From Monomorium pharaonis (taxonomy: Eukaryota; Arthropoda; Insecta; Hymenoptera; Formicidae): a stretch of 64,000 nucleotides of DNA. Positions 44,901 through 55,080 of the stretch are shown here, piece after piece; the stretch's first letter is position 1; each line of letters begins with the position of its first letter. The notes beneath the pieces are model-generated. The model did not search any database. It was not told the DNA's origin and saw nothing but the letters and a program-made list of their open reading frames with translations. The DNA lies in the NCBI RefSeq assembly GCF_013373865.1, contig NC_050470.1, forward strand, positions 12,574,183 through 12,638,182, written 5' to 3'. The position numbers were made by a program, and so were the translations under genes.

Positions 44901-45572
44901 AGGTAATATAGAAGATTCTTCTTCCTTATTCAAATGATTTAATCGTAGGTTTTCTTTTAATATTTTTAATCTATCCGTTAAATTACTTGAGATCACCGAA
45001 TTTATTATGTATGTAGAGCTGTCCTTCGGGCTCGTGTCGATTAACACTGGCTCCACATCAATTAAAGGTGTCTCGATATTTATTTCGTTTTCTGTCGTAT
45101 TGACTAAATATGTATGTACGTTACCGTTGTTTACTTTCACAACGCTATCTAAAAGAAAGACGCCCTGTGTTATTTCCTGTCGATTTATCAGTCCGTTATC
45201 GATATTACTTTGCTTAGTTTTAATTACACACGGATACATGCTTCTAGCTGGCACAGTTATTAAATTACTATATTCCAACGAGTATACTTTATTATTCCGG
45301 ATTGTAACTTTTTGTTTTTCGAAATCTATTTTCGCGTTTTCGAGGCGTAAGAAGGTTGAGCCTATTATGCCTTGTTCCTTTAGTGGAAAATTACTTGATA
45401 CTACATGAAATTCGTGAGTGCCATTTTCTGAATTTAAATACGCGGTTCCAAGCGTTTGTTGTTTTTCTTCCGTAATGCCCTGTATTTCTACCTTTCTGTC
45501 TTGATATACTAAAGTATCACGGAGTAAAGCGTTTGCTTTTATGATATTTATATCAGCTCCCGTGTCTAACAA
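41961..45572 (-). CDS. pol: gypsy pol polyprotein (protease, RT, RNase H, integrase)
   Basis: About 1,200 codons without a break. Domains: retropepsin with LLDTGAD at the very start; reverse transcriptase with a catalytic FVYLDDIVIYA box near residue 414; RNase H with TTDASDEGIGAVL near 562; integrase with the HHCC zinc part near 860-897 (HKGI ... CHDCQK), the DDE core from about 925 (VAIDIVGPLP) and a basic C-terminal part. The frame starts without a clear ATG and overlaps the last 7 nt of gag in the -1 frame, so ribosomal frameshifting from gag is the likely mode of expression. Looks intact. Confidence 0.95.
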   Translation of the reverse strand: MLDTGADINIIKANALLRDTLVYQDRKVEIQGITEEKQQTLGTAYLNSENGTHEFHVVSSNFPLKEQGIIGSTFLRLENAKIDFEKQKVTIRNNKVYSLEYSNLITVPARSMYPCVIKTKQSNIDNGLINRQEITQGVFLLDSVVKVNNGNVHTYLVNTTENEINIETPLIDVEPVLIDTSPKDSSTYIINSVISSNLTDRLKILKENLRLNHLNKEEESSILPIIENYNDVFHLPGDKLKGTNRITHSIPTTDNVPIIVKQYRYPPVHKEEIKQQINKLLEQDIIQPSISPFNSPLWVVPKKPDADGNKRWRLVIDFRKLNDKTVGDAYPLPNITDILDQLGKARYFSCFDLASGFHQIPMNPRDAIKTAFSTPNGHYEYKKMPFGLKNAPATFQRLMDNVLTGLQGNVCFVYLDDIVIYAQSLEEHKLKLNQLFQRLREAGLSLQPDKCEFFKKELIYLGHVISDKGVKPNPEKVRAVKEYPVPKNHKELKQFLGLVGYYRRFIKDFSSITQPFTSLLRKNIPFKWEMRQQINFEKIKQLLLSEPILQYPDFNKEFILTTDASDEGIGAVLSQGKIGNDLPIAYASRTLNKAERNYDTTEKELLAIIWATKHFRPYLYGKKFKIVTDHKPLIWLFNVKDPSSRLMRWRLKLEEYNYEVLYKEGKQNTNADALSRIPQISILQATASTSSSKNPSYSLFLQHALNDELWKTDNIIPQISGKVRGLLVTETNSSPKIKIKLSEIDGNKVENITLTPGNINVIKKKRSTEINLITRENNQIPINLETIFNCLIKLKEYVISHNQRIISIAPIGNITNKSKITQMIKYLFKETPIQVFLLESTPKEIIDPKMKQDILKELHSSKIGGHKGITKTLKRIQQYYSWDGMKQDVKNYVRTCHDCQKRKLVREKTKAPMLITDTPSEAFQKVAIDIVGPLPETENGNKYILTTQDQLTKFCTAYPLSDTSSVTIADIIINKFIYTFGSPAELLSDQGSNISGELMKEVARIFQIKQIKTSVYHPQSNGSLERSHHVLAEYLKPFINQQQNNWDSSLDAAMFSYNTSYHEGTKISPYELIFGRKPRLPSAFVEPRQGVTHREFLEDLINRLSYLKKNAKENLQKAKESSKQYYDKRVKPLILDPGEYVYVLHETIRTGSKKLTDQYEGPFEVIRRINDVNYEIKRGRRNQILHINKLKRAYFPLQDDSDD

Positions 45573-46807
45573 GAATCTGTCTGTTGGATTTCTAAGTTCG
45601 TTGAAGGGGATGGAAATGACATTTCGAGAACTTGTTCGGATTGTGTATGTTCGGACGCTGGTTCTATCAGGTGAATCGGATTTGCGCGACTGGATGATTG
45701 GCCTTGGCGTTGCGCGCTCTTCGCTTGGCCTTGATAGTTTAAATTAGGTTGGCTATTGTTTTGACGATAGTTGTTTGATGAATTATTTGAATTATAACGA
45801 TAATTATAATTTTGTCCGTTATTTGCTTGATATCTATTAGCTTGAGTATTATCATTAAATTTATTTTTCGAACTATCGAAATTTTGCACAGAATCACGTC
45901 CATTATGATGATTATTGTATTGAAAATTTTGACCTGTGTTTTTATTTTGTGTATAAAAAGTCTTTTTTCTACATTCACTTTCGGAATGGCCTATTTTTTT
46001 GCAATAATTACAAGTTACATAGCCTGGTTTATTAAAATTATCCACTCTAAATCTCTCTGCATGATATTGTGTGTTTTTAATAAATCTTATAGTCCCTTCT
46101 ATTGCGTCTTCTAAAGTGTTAAATTTTTGTGCTAGAAGATGTTGTCCGACGCTTCTATGTAACCCGCCTAAAAAGTGGTCTATTAATTTATTGGTTGCGA
46201 AAACTCTTAATCCCGCTCTTGCTGCCTGGTCAGGGTAATTAGATATTGCGATAATCATATCTGAATTTAATTTCCTAACTTTAGTGACGTATTTTTCAAT
46301 AGATTCATCTCTGTTTTGTCTAAGATTATTTATTTCTAATTCCCAATGTTCAAACGTTAAGTAATTTCCAAATTCTTTTATTAATGCCTCACATAATTCT
46401 TCAAGATTTGTTATAGTATATACGGATCTAACTAACGCGGCATCGCCCGTTAATTTTGTTTGAAGGATCGCCCTAAAAAAAAATAATCTTTCTTCTGGCT
46501 CTACTAATTCTAGAACTCCTCTACAATCGGATGTAAATTGGTGAACCGGAATATTTTTACCATTAAAGATTGGCAAGAGATTTAAACTATGGCGAACAGA
46601 AAAATAACTATTACCTGTCGAAATCGAGGATCTTCGACTTTGTTGGTCCCTATCTAAGTGACTTTCGCCATGAAGATTTATTGGTGCCGACGCTTCGTTA
46701 TTCATGGTTAATGTTAAAGATGTGTGATCGGATTCGAAATTGTCTACTAAACTACTTTCGCTCGAACTATCTGAATTATAGTGTACGCTAGGACTTCGGT
46801 AATTCAT
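45566..46807 (-). CDS. gag: gypsy gag capsid/nucleocapsid protein
   Basis: 413 residues. Ser-rich N-terminus, capsid-like helical region (LLPIFNGKNIPVHQF ... FFRAILQTKLTGDAA) matching the gypsy gag fold, a single CCHC knuckle (CNYCKKIGHSESEC, about 265-278), and an Asn/Gln-rich C-terminal tail, probably flexible. Assembles the virus-like particle and packages RNA. ATG at 46805-46807. The stop lies within the pol overlap. No breaks. Confidence 0.9.
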   Translation of the reverse strand: MNYRSPSVHYNSDSSSESSLVDNFESDHTSLTLTMNNEASAPINLHGESHLDRDQQSRRSSISTGNSYFSVRHSLNLLPIFNGKNIPVHQFTSDCRGVLELVEPEERLFFFRAILQTKLTGDAALVRSVYTITNLEELCEALIKEFGNYLTFEHWELEINNLRQNRDESIEKYVTKVRKLNSDMIIAISNYPDQAARAGLRVFATNKLIDHFLGGLHRSVGQHLLAQKFNTLEDAIEGTIRFIKNTQYHAERFRVDNFNKPGYVTCNYCKKIGHSESECRKKTFYTQNKNTGQNFQYNNHHNGRDSVQNFDSSKNKFNDNTQANRYQANNGQNYNYRYNSNNSSNNYRQNNSQPNLNYQGQAKSAQRQGQSSSRANPIHLIEPASEHTQSEQVLEMSFPSPSTNLEIQQTDSC

Positions 46808-47258
46808 AAAGACTTACAGTAGTAGTACAATAAACATTGTTCGCATGGTGTTTTGATGTTGGTCCAGGATGTTGTCCGATGATTTGATGAGCCTTTTTAC
46901 GTGCTAGCTGTCCACGGAGTCTCGTCGCCGTCGTCTCAAGAAGAAGATGCTGGATACCTCGTGCTTTTCCTCCCACTTTTCGGCTTTTGTGCTGCTCCGA
47001 CGTTTTAGCTCCTCTGCCTTTTTCCTCGGATGCTGGGCCGTAGTCCGCCAGGAGGTTTTATCGGTGAGACCAAATTGTCGAATTATGCAGATTATAGCCA
47101 ATTGTTAAGGATCGTCTTCTACCACAGTATTTGTGAGGTTTTCTCGACTTAATCCTTTGTGTTTTCGTGTGTCCTTACTTTGCGCCTTCCTCGAACTTTT
47201 ATGCTTGCATAAGCAATAAAACAAAATGCTGATGGAGGCCTTTCTTCAGGACAACTGG
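46808..47258 (-). other. gypsy 5' untranslated leader
   Basis: Between the primer-binding region and gag: about 450 nt without a long frame; probably holds packaging signals. Confidence 0.6.
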
Positions 47259-47276
47259 TTAACCGCTGCCACCAAT
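47259..47276 (-). promoter_or_regulatory. primer-binding region
   Basis: Directly after the 5' LTR the minus strand reads ATTGGTGGCAGCGGTTAA. TGG two bases after the LTR is the usual start of a tRNA-primer match; which tRNA is not determined. Confidence 0.7.
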
Positions 47277-47742
47277 TGTTACGTGTGAGATGCACGTAAT
47301 GTGAGAGATAGATCGCACTGGTATTTTAAAGTATTTTATTCTAACGTTTTACAGACTTTCGTCTAACTTCTAGTGGTTTAGTACAGAGACTGACTCTAAT
47401 CATCGAGAGGGATCCTTATATTAAAGTCGGAATAAGTTAGCATCGTCCAATCATAGGAAGTGCTCGTAAGGCGGAAATAGCTATTGGTTGATTTCTTAAA
47501 AAGGAGAGAATTTGATAATTGATATCTATGTCATAAAGAATAGTTTAGGTGGGATGCAGGATGTTTACAGGACGAGGAAACAGACAAATATTAAGTTTAA
47601 AAAGACCGTAGATAGAAAAGGTTATCAATAAGTAAGGATCTGGTATGACACATCGGGATAGTTTTAAGACATAGTTTGTACAGAGTGATTAGATAGAAAT
47701 ATTTTAAAGAAGAGAATTTTTATCGTGTCTAGGCACGTAACA
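47277..47742 (-). repeat. 5' LTR
   Basis: 466 bp, same sequence as the 3' LTR; carries the element's promoter. Confidence 0.95.
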
Positions 47743-48594
47743 GTATATACTCATAACGTACTATGTCCGCGTTGCCTTATCCCATAGAATTTCGCTGGCA
47801 GTTTATGAGAATATACCGAATATATCTTAAGAATGTTATACGTATGTCTAAAGTATATCTTCAGTATATTCACAATATGTCTACAGTATGTTCACATTAT
47901 ATGGGCTCATGCATAATGAGAGGAATAAGGAACAAGGAATTAAACATACAGAATTAGCAAGAAGAAATAAGAAGAGGAATTAATCATTTCGCACATCAGG
48001 AAGCTATCGCAAAAAATGAAGCGTAATATCTGTTGAATACGCTGGGGTGCTTTGGGAAATTATGCTCAGATAATTGTAGGTTATAACCTAAATAATATAT
48101 GTATATATACAATATATATATATTATTATAGTTTACGTTACTATATTATATCTTATGTACATACCAGAGTTATCTGGACGTAATTCCTGAGAAAACCACG
48201 TTGTCCGTGAGTTCGTGTTCGCACGTTCACACCCTACACTTCACCACGTGTCTGCATCACACGGCAGACGAAAATGCGTAACGTTACAGATCATAGATAG
48301 CGTTAACATGATTCACTTTCGATATTACGCGGATATTTTGGAAATATGTGATAGATGTACATGAGATATATCATAGGATATTTTACGGATGTTTTGAGTA
48401 TATTAGATATAATCTCAGTATATTCAGTAGGAGTTGCGAAGTTCAGTCGCTATATTCTAAGTTTATCTTGAGGATATATCAAAATGACATTCTACTGAGA
48501 CGTTATATGAATGTTTTACGTATATTCGGTATGATCACAGTACATTACGTATGAGAGTATAATATTCGTACGATATCTGGTGCTGTCTGGGTAT

Positions 48595-50698
48595 ATTCTC
48601 TTGTTCCGTATGTAACTGTATCTTCCAATCCCTTTTGACTCATGAAGCGATTACTTATTCTTAATTGTTCTTTCATACAGAGAGTATGTGTAATGTTAAG
48701 TCGTGAACATGTTGCATTGGCACTTTTTTTAAGTTCTTTATGCTTTGACTCAAATCGCATAACAGATAAATGACTAGGAGGCCCAGACATCTCAGTTACT
48801 AATTTATAATGAAGAAGTAAGTGAAACTTTGGTTTTAGTTCACCAAATAATTTAACATACAAAGAATTATGTTTCTTTATTATAGCATCCAAAGTTTGGA
48901 TACATTCAATTTGAAAGGTTTTCGTAGTAACAAATACTACAATTTCTCTTAGAGTTAAGAATAATGTCCACACTTCATCATTAGATGATGGAATAAAAAA
49001 ATCACAAACCAGCATGGGAAAGATTATTACTAATGTTAGCATTTCACTTGCTGACATTAGTATCTTTTTTTTGCGAAGATCTTCTTCAATAAAAAGAGGA
49101 AGCTTGTTTGAAAAGCCGTTAATATGATAATTAAAAGATTTTATTTTATTATTGAGATCGTTAACTAAAAAAATTTTAACTCTGAACACAAAATGATATA
49201 GAATGTTTACCATATCATATTTACAAACGCCCTCCAATAAATCGTGCATCATGTCTACTGCAAAATTAAGAAGAACATGAAAATATTTTAGTTCATTCCA
49301 AACTGATTCTTCCTTTACACCTGTCAATTTAGCTCCTTTACAAACATATTTATTATAATCATTCAAATTCCTGAGCAGGTTTGCATTAATTGAACATGCA
49401 TGATAGGTATCTGTACGCTTCATTGTGCAAAATCTGCAGAAGTAATGAGCTCTAAAACTCTCAGAGAAACCAAGGGCACTGTTGAGACCTAAATTGTCTC
49501 CTAAAAAAAGTCCAATAGTAAAATAAATTTTCTTTTTTTGTTTATCAAATTCAACTGTTATTCCTTCCTCTTGAAGGAAGTTTAGTTCATTAACTAAAAT
49601 TTTAAAGACATTGTAATTTCCATTATGAATGTTTGTTCTGTCACTAGCATGAAAGAGTAGAGTCAAAAAAATATTTTCTACACTAGATTTATATTGAGAA
49701 GGTAAGCACGGTAAACTGAAATACACAGCACCTAATTTCTGAATGCCTGCGTGAGAACCGAGTGGATTATTTACTTCGAAGTCATCAAAGTAAATAAATA
49801 GTGGAAAAACAGTTTTGTCTGAAAAATTTTGTAATTTTTTTTTCCAAAGCGCACCCTGAATAAAATTTGAAATAATACCATGTCTTGACTCTTGTTCAAG
49901 TTCACTCATGTAAGTGAGAACAGATTGAAGGACATTTGGTAATGAGAAAAACTTTCGGAGAATCTCTCGCATAGGAACATGTTTAGCTTTCACAGAAACT
50001 CTTTCTTGTATTACGCGTCCCAAATATAGGATATCATCTAATCTATCTCCAACAATATAATCATCTGCTTTAATAAAGTTTCCTGAAGCTTGCAAAATTT
50101 TTAATCGTTTGAATTCAGTGGACAAAGTTGAATTCCAAGGTTTAAGCATTGCTTGCAACATGAAAAGTATTTTATTAACATGTAGATCTTTATTTGTCTG
50201 AACCTCCTTGTCACTGCAAAGTTGCAATAAAACTGGTTTTATTGCGTTAACAATACGTTCAGTATAATTCTTAAGAATAAGAATCAAATATTGTACATGT
50301 GATCTAGCTAAAGTAGGATCTGCATAAAACTGACTAACAATGGAAAGAGCATAAAATAAAAATTGTTCTTCGATATTCTCTACTGAGGTACATAGATTAT
50401 TTGTGTTATCTTCCACAGTATTATATTGACAATCATTTACTATATCATTTATTATATTTAAGTTAGAATTTGTTGGATATTGAATGGTTTTTCCCCCTTT
50501 TGATATAATTGTAGCACAACTAAAATTATGTTTTTTCACTAAATGCCTCCTAAATTCTCCCCAACCATTCATTATTCTATTACAAAATTCCTCTTTGCAT
50601 GTATACACTAAGCCTCGACTAACATGACACAAATTTAGATGTAATTTTAAACTGTTAACAGTCGGAACAGATAAAGTACAATCAGGACACTTAGGCAT
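48595..50698 (-). pseudogene. zinc-finger transposase of the CACTG element, C-terminus displaced
   Basis: ATG at 50696-50698. N-terminal C2H2 finger (CPDCTLSVPTVNSLKLHLNLCH) and a second Cys/His group (CKEEFC ... RRHLVKKH). The body resembles large insect transposases of the CACTA/tnp2 type: FIYFDDFEVNNPLGSHAG near residue 304 (first acidic motif), GDNLGLNSALGF near 400 followed by a FCRFC knuckle, MMHDLLEGVCKYDM near 484, and PKFHLLLHY near 626. About 700 codons run without a stop to the CCCAGACAGCAC insertion at 48591; reading into it yields about 16 extra residues (to 48545). The remaining C-terminus is at 38817-39205. The upstream SAM gene stops 28 nt before this ATG. Confidence 0.75.
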
Positions 50699-50726
50699 TG
50701 TAAGCACTTCTTACTGTATGCAAAAA

Positions 50727-53700
50727 TTAATTTAAAAATTTAGAAATTAAAACTTGTACAGAAGGAATATTGTTATCCCACTTCGTGTTAAACTTATAAA
50801 TCACTTTCTGAATAAGTAGCCAAAAACATTCTGATTGAATGGGATATGATGTATGAAGTGCATGAAAAGCTTTGAATATAGAATCCACTGCGTCTTTGGG
50901 TGAGCTAACTCGAAAGCGTATTCCAGCAATATGTACATACGAGTCTGTAATGTGATGCAGATCGTCTCCAACAAGAATCACAAATGGTTGCACAGTTATT
51001 TTTTCTGTTGCAGCCTTGGCTTCAATAGCATTTACTTCACCTTCTATAGCATCAGTGGTCTGAACAAATAATAAAGAAAAAAAAAGTGAATTTTCGAAAC
51101 ATTAATATATTATTAATAATACATAAATACAATAATTAAGAAAACTATCTTTTTATTTCATTTTATTTAGTTACTGCTAAAAGCACAATTATTAATAGTT
51201 ATAAAAAAATAAGATACAAAATTTCCTTAGAACATAAGAAACTTTTTTATACGTAGAAAAAAATTAAGTTCTTTTATTTATATTTTTGTTTTTTTATGCC
51301 GTGCAACAATAAACAAATTATTGCATTTAAAAAATTTAATGGATCAAATGACAGTGCTTTATAAAATTATTAACTTTTTTTAAAAGCAGATTGTAAAATT
51401 AAAAAAAATTACTAAAGAAAATTAATTTGATTTGCTGACCTTTACATGACAGATAAAACTGTGCAACATTTCTTGTCTGTTTGCTCTCCATTTTTTAGTT
51501 ACACGAACACTGTTATAACCAATGGCATTAAATACAGAGCTCAAGAGCATAAATATCTCAGCATCACTAAGAGCTAAAATAAACAGAATGTTATCGTTAA
51601 AATAATTGACATTTTACTTATTCAGAAGATTGCATCATCTATTGTAGAAAAATCATTCATTCCAAAAAAGATAAAAAATTTTGAAATTACACTTGTTCTC
51701 TTCTACTCTAGCGATAGATCTTAAACGATGAGAGAAAAATTCCCACTCAGTAAAAAGTGATTTTGTTTTGCTCGGGTAGAGAGTATCAAAATCTAGCTCA
51801 AGCTGTAACAGAGTGGTAAATTATTATACAAACAGAAAGTAATAAAAAAGGAAATATTATAATAAATATTTACCAAAGCAAGACCTCCTGGTTGTTTAAG
51901 AAAAGGAAATTCCATAAAATAAGAAACAATGCTGTTTTTCAAAGGATTTTCTTTATTGCCTTTAATTTTTTGATGCTTTTCTTCATTTGAACTGTTTTGC
52001 AAACTATGCATGCGCAATTGATGTGTGGCTTTCCACTCAAGAGGAACTTTGTTACATAACTCTACTCTTTTCGCGAGCCACTTTAAAGAAGCTTGATTCG
52101 CATCATCTAAGAAAACTTCTAAAATATAACAACAATGAACATAAAATAGAATATGTATATATATATATATATACAATATATATGGTTTGTATTTAAGACA
52201 GTATTTAAGAATTAAAATTTTAAGCTAAGATTAAAACTTCTAATCGTTAAAAATGTAACTACCATCTAATGTAGAAATAGAATTACTGCTAGTTTTGCAG
52301 CTTTCTCGTAGCCCTCCTTTCAACAATTCTTTCATTAAATTTGTGTATTGATTATAAAGTTTTCCTTTTGGGGCAATTTTTTTAACATTCTTCTTACTAA
52401 TTTTAATTGCCTTATATGGAATATAGTATACTTCCTAAAATCCGCAAACAAATTATAATTTCTACATATTGTGTAAATTTAGATGTGTAAAAATATAATG
52501 AACCTTTGTTTCGGCAGGAAAATATTCAACAATGTCTTCTGCTAATTGTAGAAAACGGGAAGTTGAAATCCTAATAGAGAAAAAACTTTAGATAATTAAT
52601 AATATCAATAGTAACATTAATTTTTTAACCTAGTTTGGGAGGTGAAAGGTTTACAGCAAATATCTATTAATAGAAATAAAGAATTTCAAATCAAATTGAA
52701 GAATAAATTAATCTTCACTTATTCATTTTAGTAAAAATGTCTAATTTACAACGTTCATGCATAAAAAATTTTATTAGGAAAATACAAAATGTATTAGTAT
52801 AAAAATGTTTAAATGGATAAAAAACTTATTTTTAACATTAATGTACTTACGTGTTAGAAGCATTGCCATTCAGCTCATCATTAATCAAAAAAAAGCACAA
52901 TTTATTGCTAAAATTTCGAGAAAGTCCTATAAGTTTTTTTTCAGCAGTATTTGCTTTATAATTTTCTTTGATTTGTAAAGCAAAGATTTCTCGTCCAGGT
53001 ATATTCAATACAGCCTCAACCGCCTATTTATTTGAAACACAAAATAAAAAAAAATAAATTTTTTTTATTTAAAAAAAGCAAAATCATCTAGCAATTTTTT
53101 TTACATTTTGTTTTTTGTTTTTCTTAGAAGGAGGCTCACTGGAACAAACAATTTTGTCACACAAATTATGTTCCTTGGATGTTTCCTCATTGACTATTGC
53201 ATCTAATGTTATATTATTGTTATCTAAATTATAAGATATGTTTTCAATATAAATAGCTTTTATATCTATGACTTCGTTTTCTTCTAATGGCGGAATTTCT
53301 GAAATATTGGGCTCCAAAATCGAACAAGAATTATTTTCTTCTAGAACTAATTCTTTTACATGTTCAATGCTCGATGATAACTCCTGAATAGAAAGATTAT
53401 GCACTTATAGCAAAAGTATATACTTAATATTTGTGTGCTTAATAATATTAAGATATAAAATGGGAAAAATTATTAAAAATAACAAATAATACATCGGCTA
53501 CTAGACATTGTTTCAATATTGATTTCATATAATCAAACAATTACAAACCTGGAGTCCGTTTAACTTTTTTCTTAAGTTGTCTAATTTTTTAAAAAATTTT
53601 GCACGTTGTCCAACAGTGGGTATAATCGATTGAAGTAACGTGTCATTTATACAAAGAAACGCCTCAAAATCAATCTCCTGCTCTAAAAAAAGCCATAATT

Positions 53701-54120
53701 ATATGAATTACAATAATAAAATTTTATTACTCTTAATAACCTTACTAGACTTCCCAGTGAAAAATAATTTAATAGATATTGAATGAACTTCTAATATTCG
53801 ATATCGATTGCATCGAAAGGATACAGTTTCTTATTATTCATTTCACACTGGATTAGTTTATACTATTCATTATGAGCTAACATATTTTGCGTGATAGTCA
53901 ATGTGTAGAACTAATATTTTTAAAAAAGTGAGTTACATTCTATTAAAAATAGAGGTTATTTACCACAATCTTTTGCAAAAATGACAGAAACATATACTAC
54001 GATCTCGTGATCTTTGTGTATATACTTACTTTATATAATCTGCACATACCTACCTCGAAATACATCGATATATTGAACAAAATTCCATTCTTGTAAATAT
54101 TTTTTAGTTTCACTATCCAT
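50727..54120 (-). CDS. SAM-domain protein of the CACTG element, about ten exons
   Basis: Minus-strand exons inferred from splice signals: 54120-54058, about 53688-53547, 53404-53105, about 53027-52857, about 52574-52507, about 52437-52263, about 52122-51874, about 51803-51692, about 51576-51442, 51059-50727. Exons 1-2 form a SAM domain (LQEWNFVQYIDVFR, then EIDFEAFLCINDTLL and IIPTVGQRAKFFKKL), a protein-protein or RNA interaction fold. Exon 3 is acidic with a basic end (SKKNKKQN). Later exons hold a KWLAKRVELCNKVPLEWKA helix, TEWEFFSHRLRSIARVEEN and a C-terminal part with VILVGDDLHHITDSYVHI. All introns are GT/AG and the frame looks open. Function unknown; placed like a helper gene upstream of the transposase. 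Host origin of the SAM domain is possible. Confidence 0.68.
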
Positions 54121-54549
54121 TTTCTACAGCTTCGATTTATACGCGTACATGAAAAAACAAAGCGTCTCAGCGAGAGATAACTGACTGTCGCGTTACTGAT
54201 ACCACACGTCTAGAGAAAATTACCAAACTGCTTACTGACTAAATTTCTCGGTACAATCATTAGATGCGTCTAGACACTATGATCAAACTATTGGATGTGT
54301 AAACCACGTATCGCATATAAATTTACTACACTACTTATCATAAAACAAGTCTAGTTTCAGTCACCAAGCAATTTTTTTTAGTGTACCAAACTGCCTATAA
54401 CTAAATGTCTCGGTATCGATTATTAGATGAGTTGAGACATTATAACCAAACTATTGGATGTGTAAACCATGTATCGCATATAAATTTACTACACTTATAC
54501 TTGTCATAAAACAAGTCTAGTTTTATTCACCAAACTATTTCTCTCAGTG

Positions 54550-54897
54550 TAGCCAACGTTGACCAATGTATTGCTCATCCACTGTGCTACTAGGGATGCA
54601 AATGGAAAAATAGGACTACAGTGTACAGCTATAAAATCCTGTCAAAAAGTGACAGGAAAAATCCGATTTTATCAGAATAATTTGAATGGATAATTTTAAA
54701 TGCACATGATCGGATTATTTGTTGAAAAAGTAACAAACAGGTATTTTTTTCGGATATTGCGATCAATATATTTCTGATAATATTTCCAATAAACTGCGAA
54801 CGGAATTTTTATCCGTTCAATGTAATCTTTTACTTTTGCAATGGACGATCCGATCCTTTTTATCGGAAAAAGACTGGAAATTTTTCTCTGAGTGTAC
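54550..54897. mobile_element. possible MITE with TGAGTGTAC end and CCGATNNTT hairpins
   Basis: ATTTTTCTCTGAGTGTAC at 54879-54896 resembles the right terminus of the CACTG element (CTCTCAGTGTA). The interior has self-complementary words: CCTGTCAAAAAGTGACAGG and TCCGATTTTATC/TTTTATCGGA. A related half, CACTCAGAAAAAAAGTAACG, begins at 55154. The left end is not clear. Confidence 0.4.
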
Positions 54898-55080
54898 AAT
54901 GCGGTTTGATAATGATTCAATAGTGGTTCGATAGCTCTATGATATGGTTCGATAGCGGTTCGACCATGGTTCGGCAGTTATATGAAGCAGTTTGATAACG
55001 GTTCTTTATCTGTACGATGCGGTTTGATAATAGTTCAATAGATATACAACGCGGTTCGATATCTATACAAAAAGAACAAT
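54898..55080. repeat. GCGGTTTGATAATGGTTC minisatellite
   Basis: Seven to eight imperfect units of 20-24 bp with the core GGTTCGATAG(C/T)NNTAT. 55081-55474 after it has the CACTCAG half-element and nothing coding. Confidence 0.65.

Larger units (their letters stand above)
39312..47742 (-). mobile_element. gypsy/errantivirus-like LTR retroelement, complete
   Basis: Two 466-bp LTRs (39312-39777 and 47277-47742) that I find identical base for base by eye, GTAT target duplications (39308-39311, 47743-47746), a primer-binding region and a polypurine tract. Minus-strand order gag, pol, envelope-like. Identical LTRs mean recent insertion. The gene order with a third envelope-type frame is that of insect errantiviruses, endogenous retroviruses of insects. 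Envelope is interrupted (see its entry). Confidence 0.93.
39209..48591. mobile_element. CCCAGACAGCAC TIR element, about 0.95 kb, expanded by a gypsy insertion
   Basis: Ends CCCAGACAGCACATG and GGTGCTGTCTGGG, with TAT on each side (39206-39208, 48592-48594). Own sequence is 39209-39311 and 47743-48591. It is rich in ATATTCNGTATAT and GATATT words read in both directions. No gene of its own. It sits inside the transposase reading frame of the CACTG element. Confidence 0.83.
37943..54549 (-). mobile_element. CACTG-ended two-gene DNA transposon carrying two nested insertions
   Basis: Left end CACTGAGAAAAATTTCTGGTG and the inverse of the right end, CACTGAGAGAAATAGTTTGGTG, match; TA lies next to both. 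A second internal CACTGAGAGA terminus at 38184 and two tandem copies of a roughly 170-bp subterminal unit (about 54204-54370 and 54380-54549) recall CACTA/EnSpm subterminal repeats. The element holds a SAM-domain gene and a zinc-finger transposase gene, both on the minus strand. Excluding the 9.4-kb nested block (39209-48591) it is about 7.2 kb. Confidence 0.72.

Noticed and set aside
45007..46791. Plus-strand frames across gag and pol
   Set aside because: Antisense to the clearly coding minus-strand gypsy genes.
47763..48554. Two frames of 64-68 codons
   Set aside because: They fall in the word-filled interior of the CCCAGACAGCAC element.
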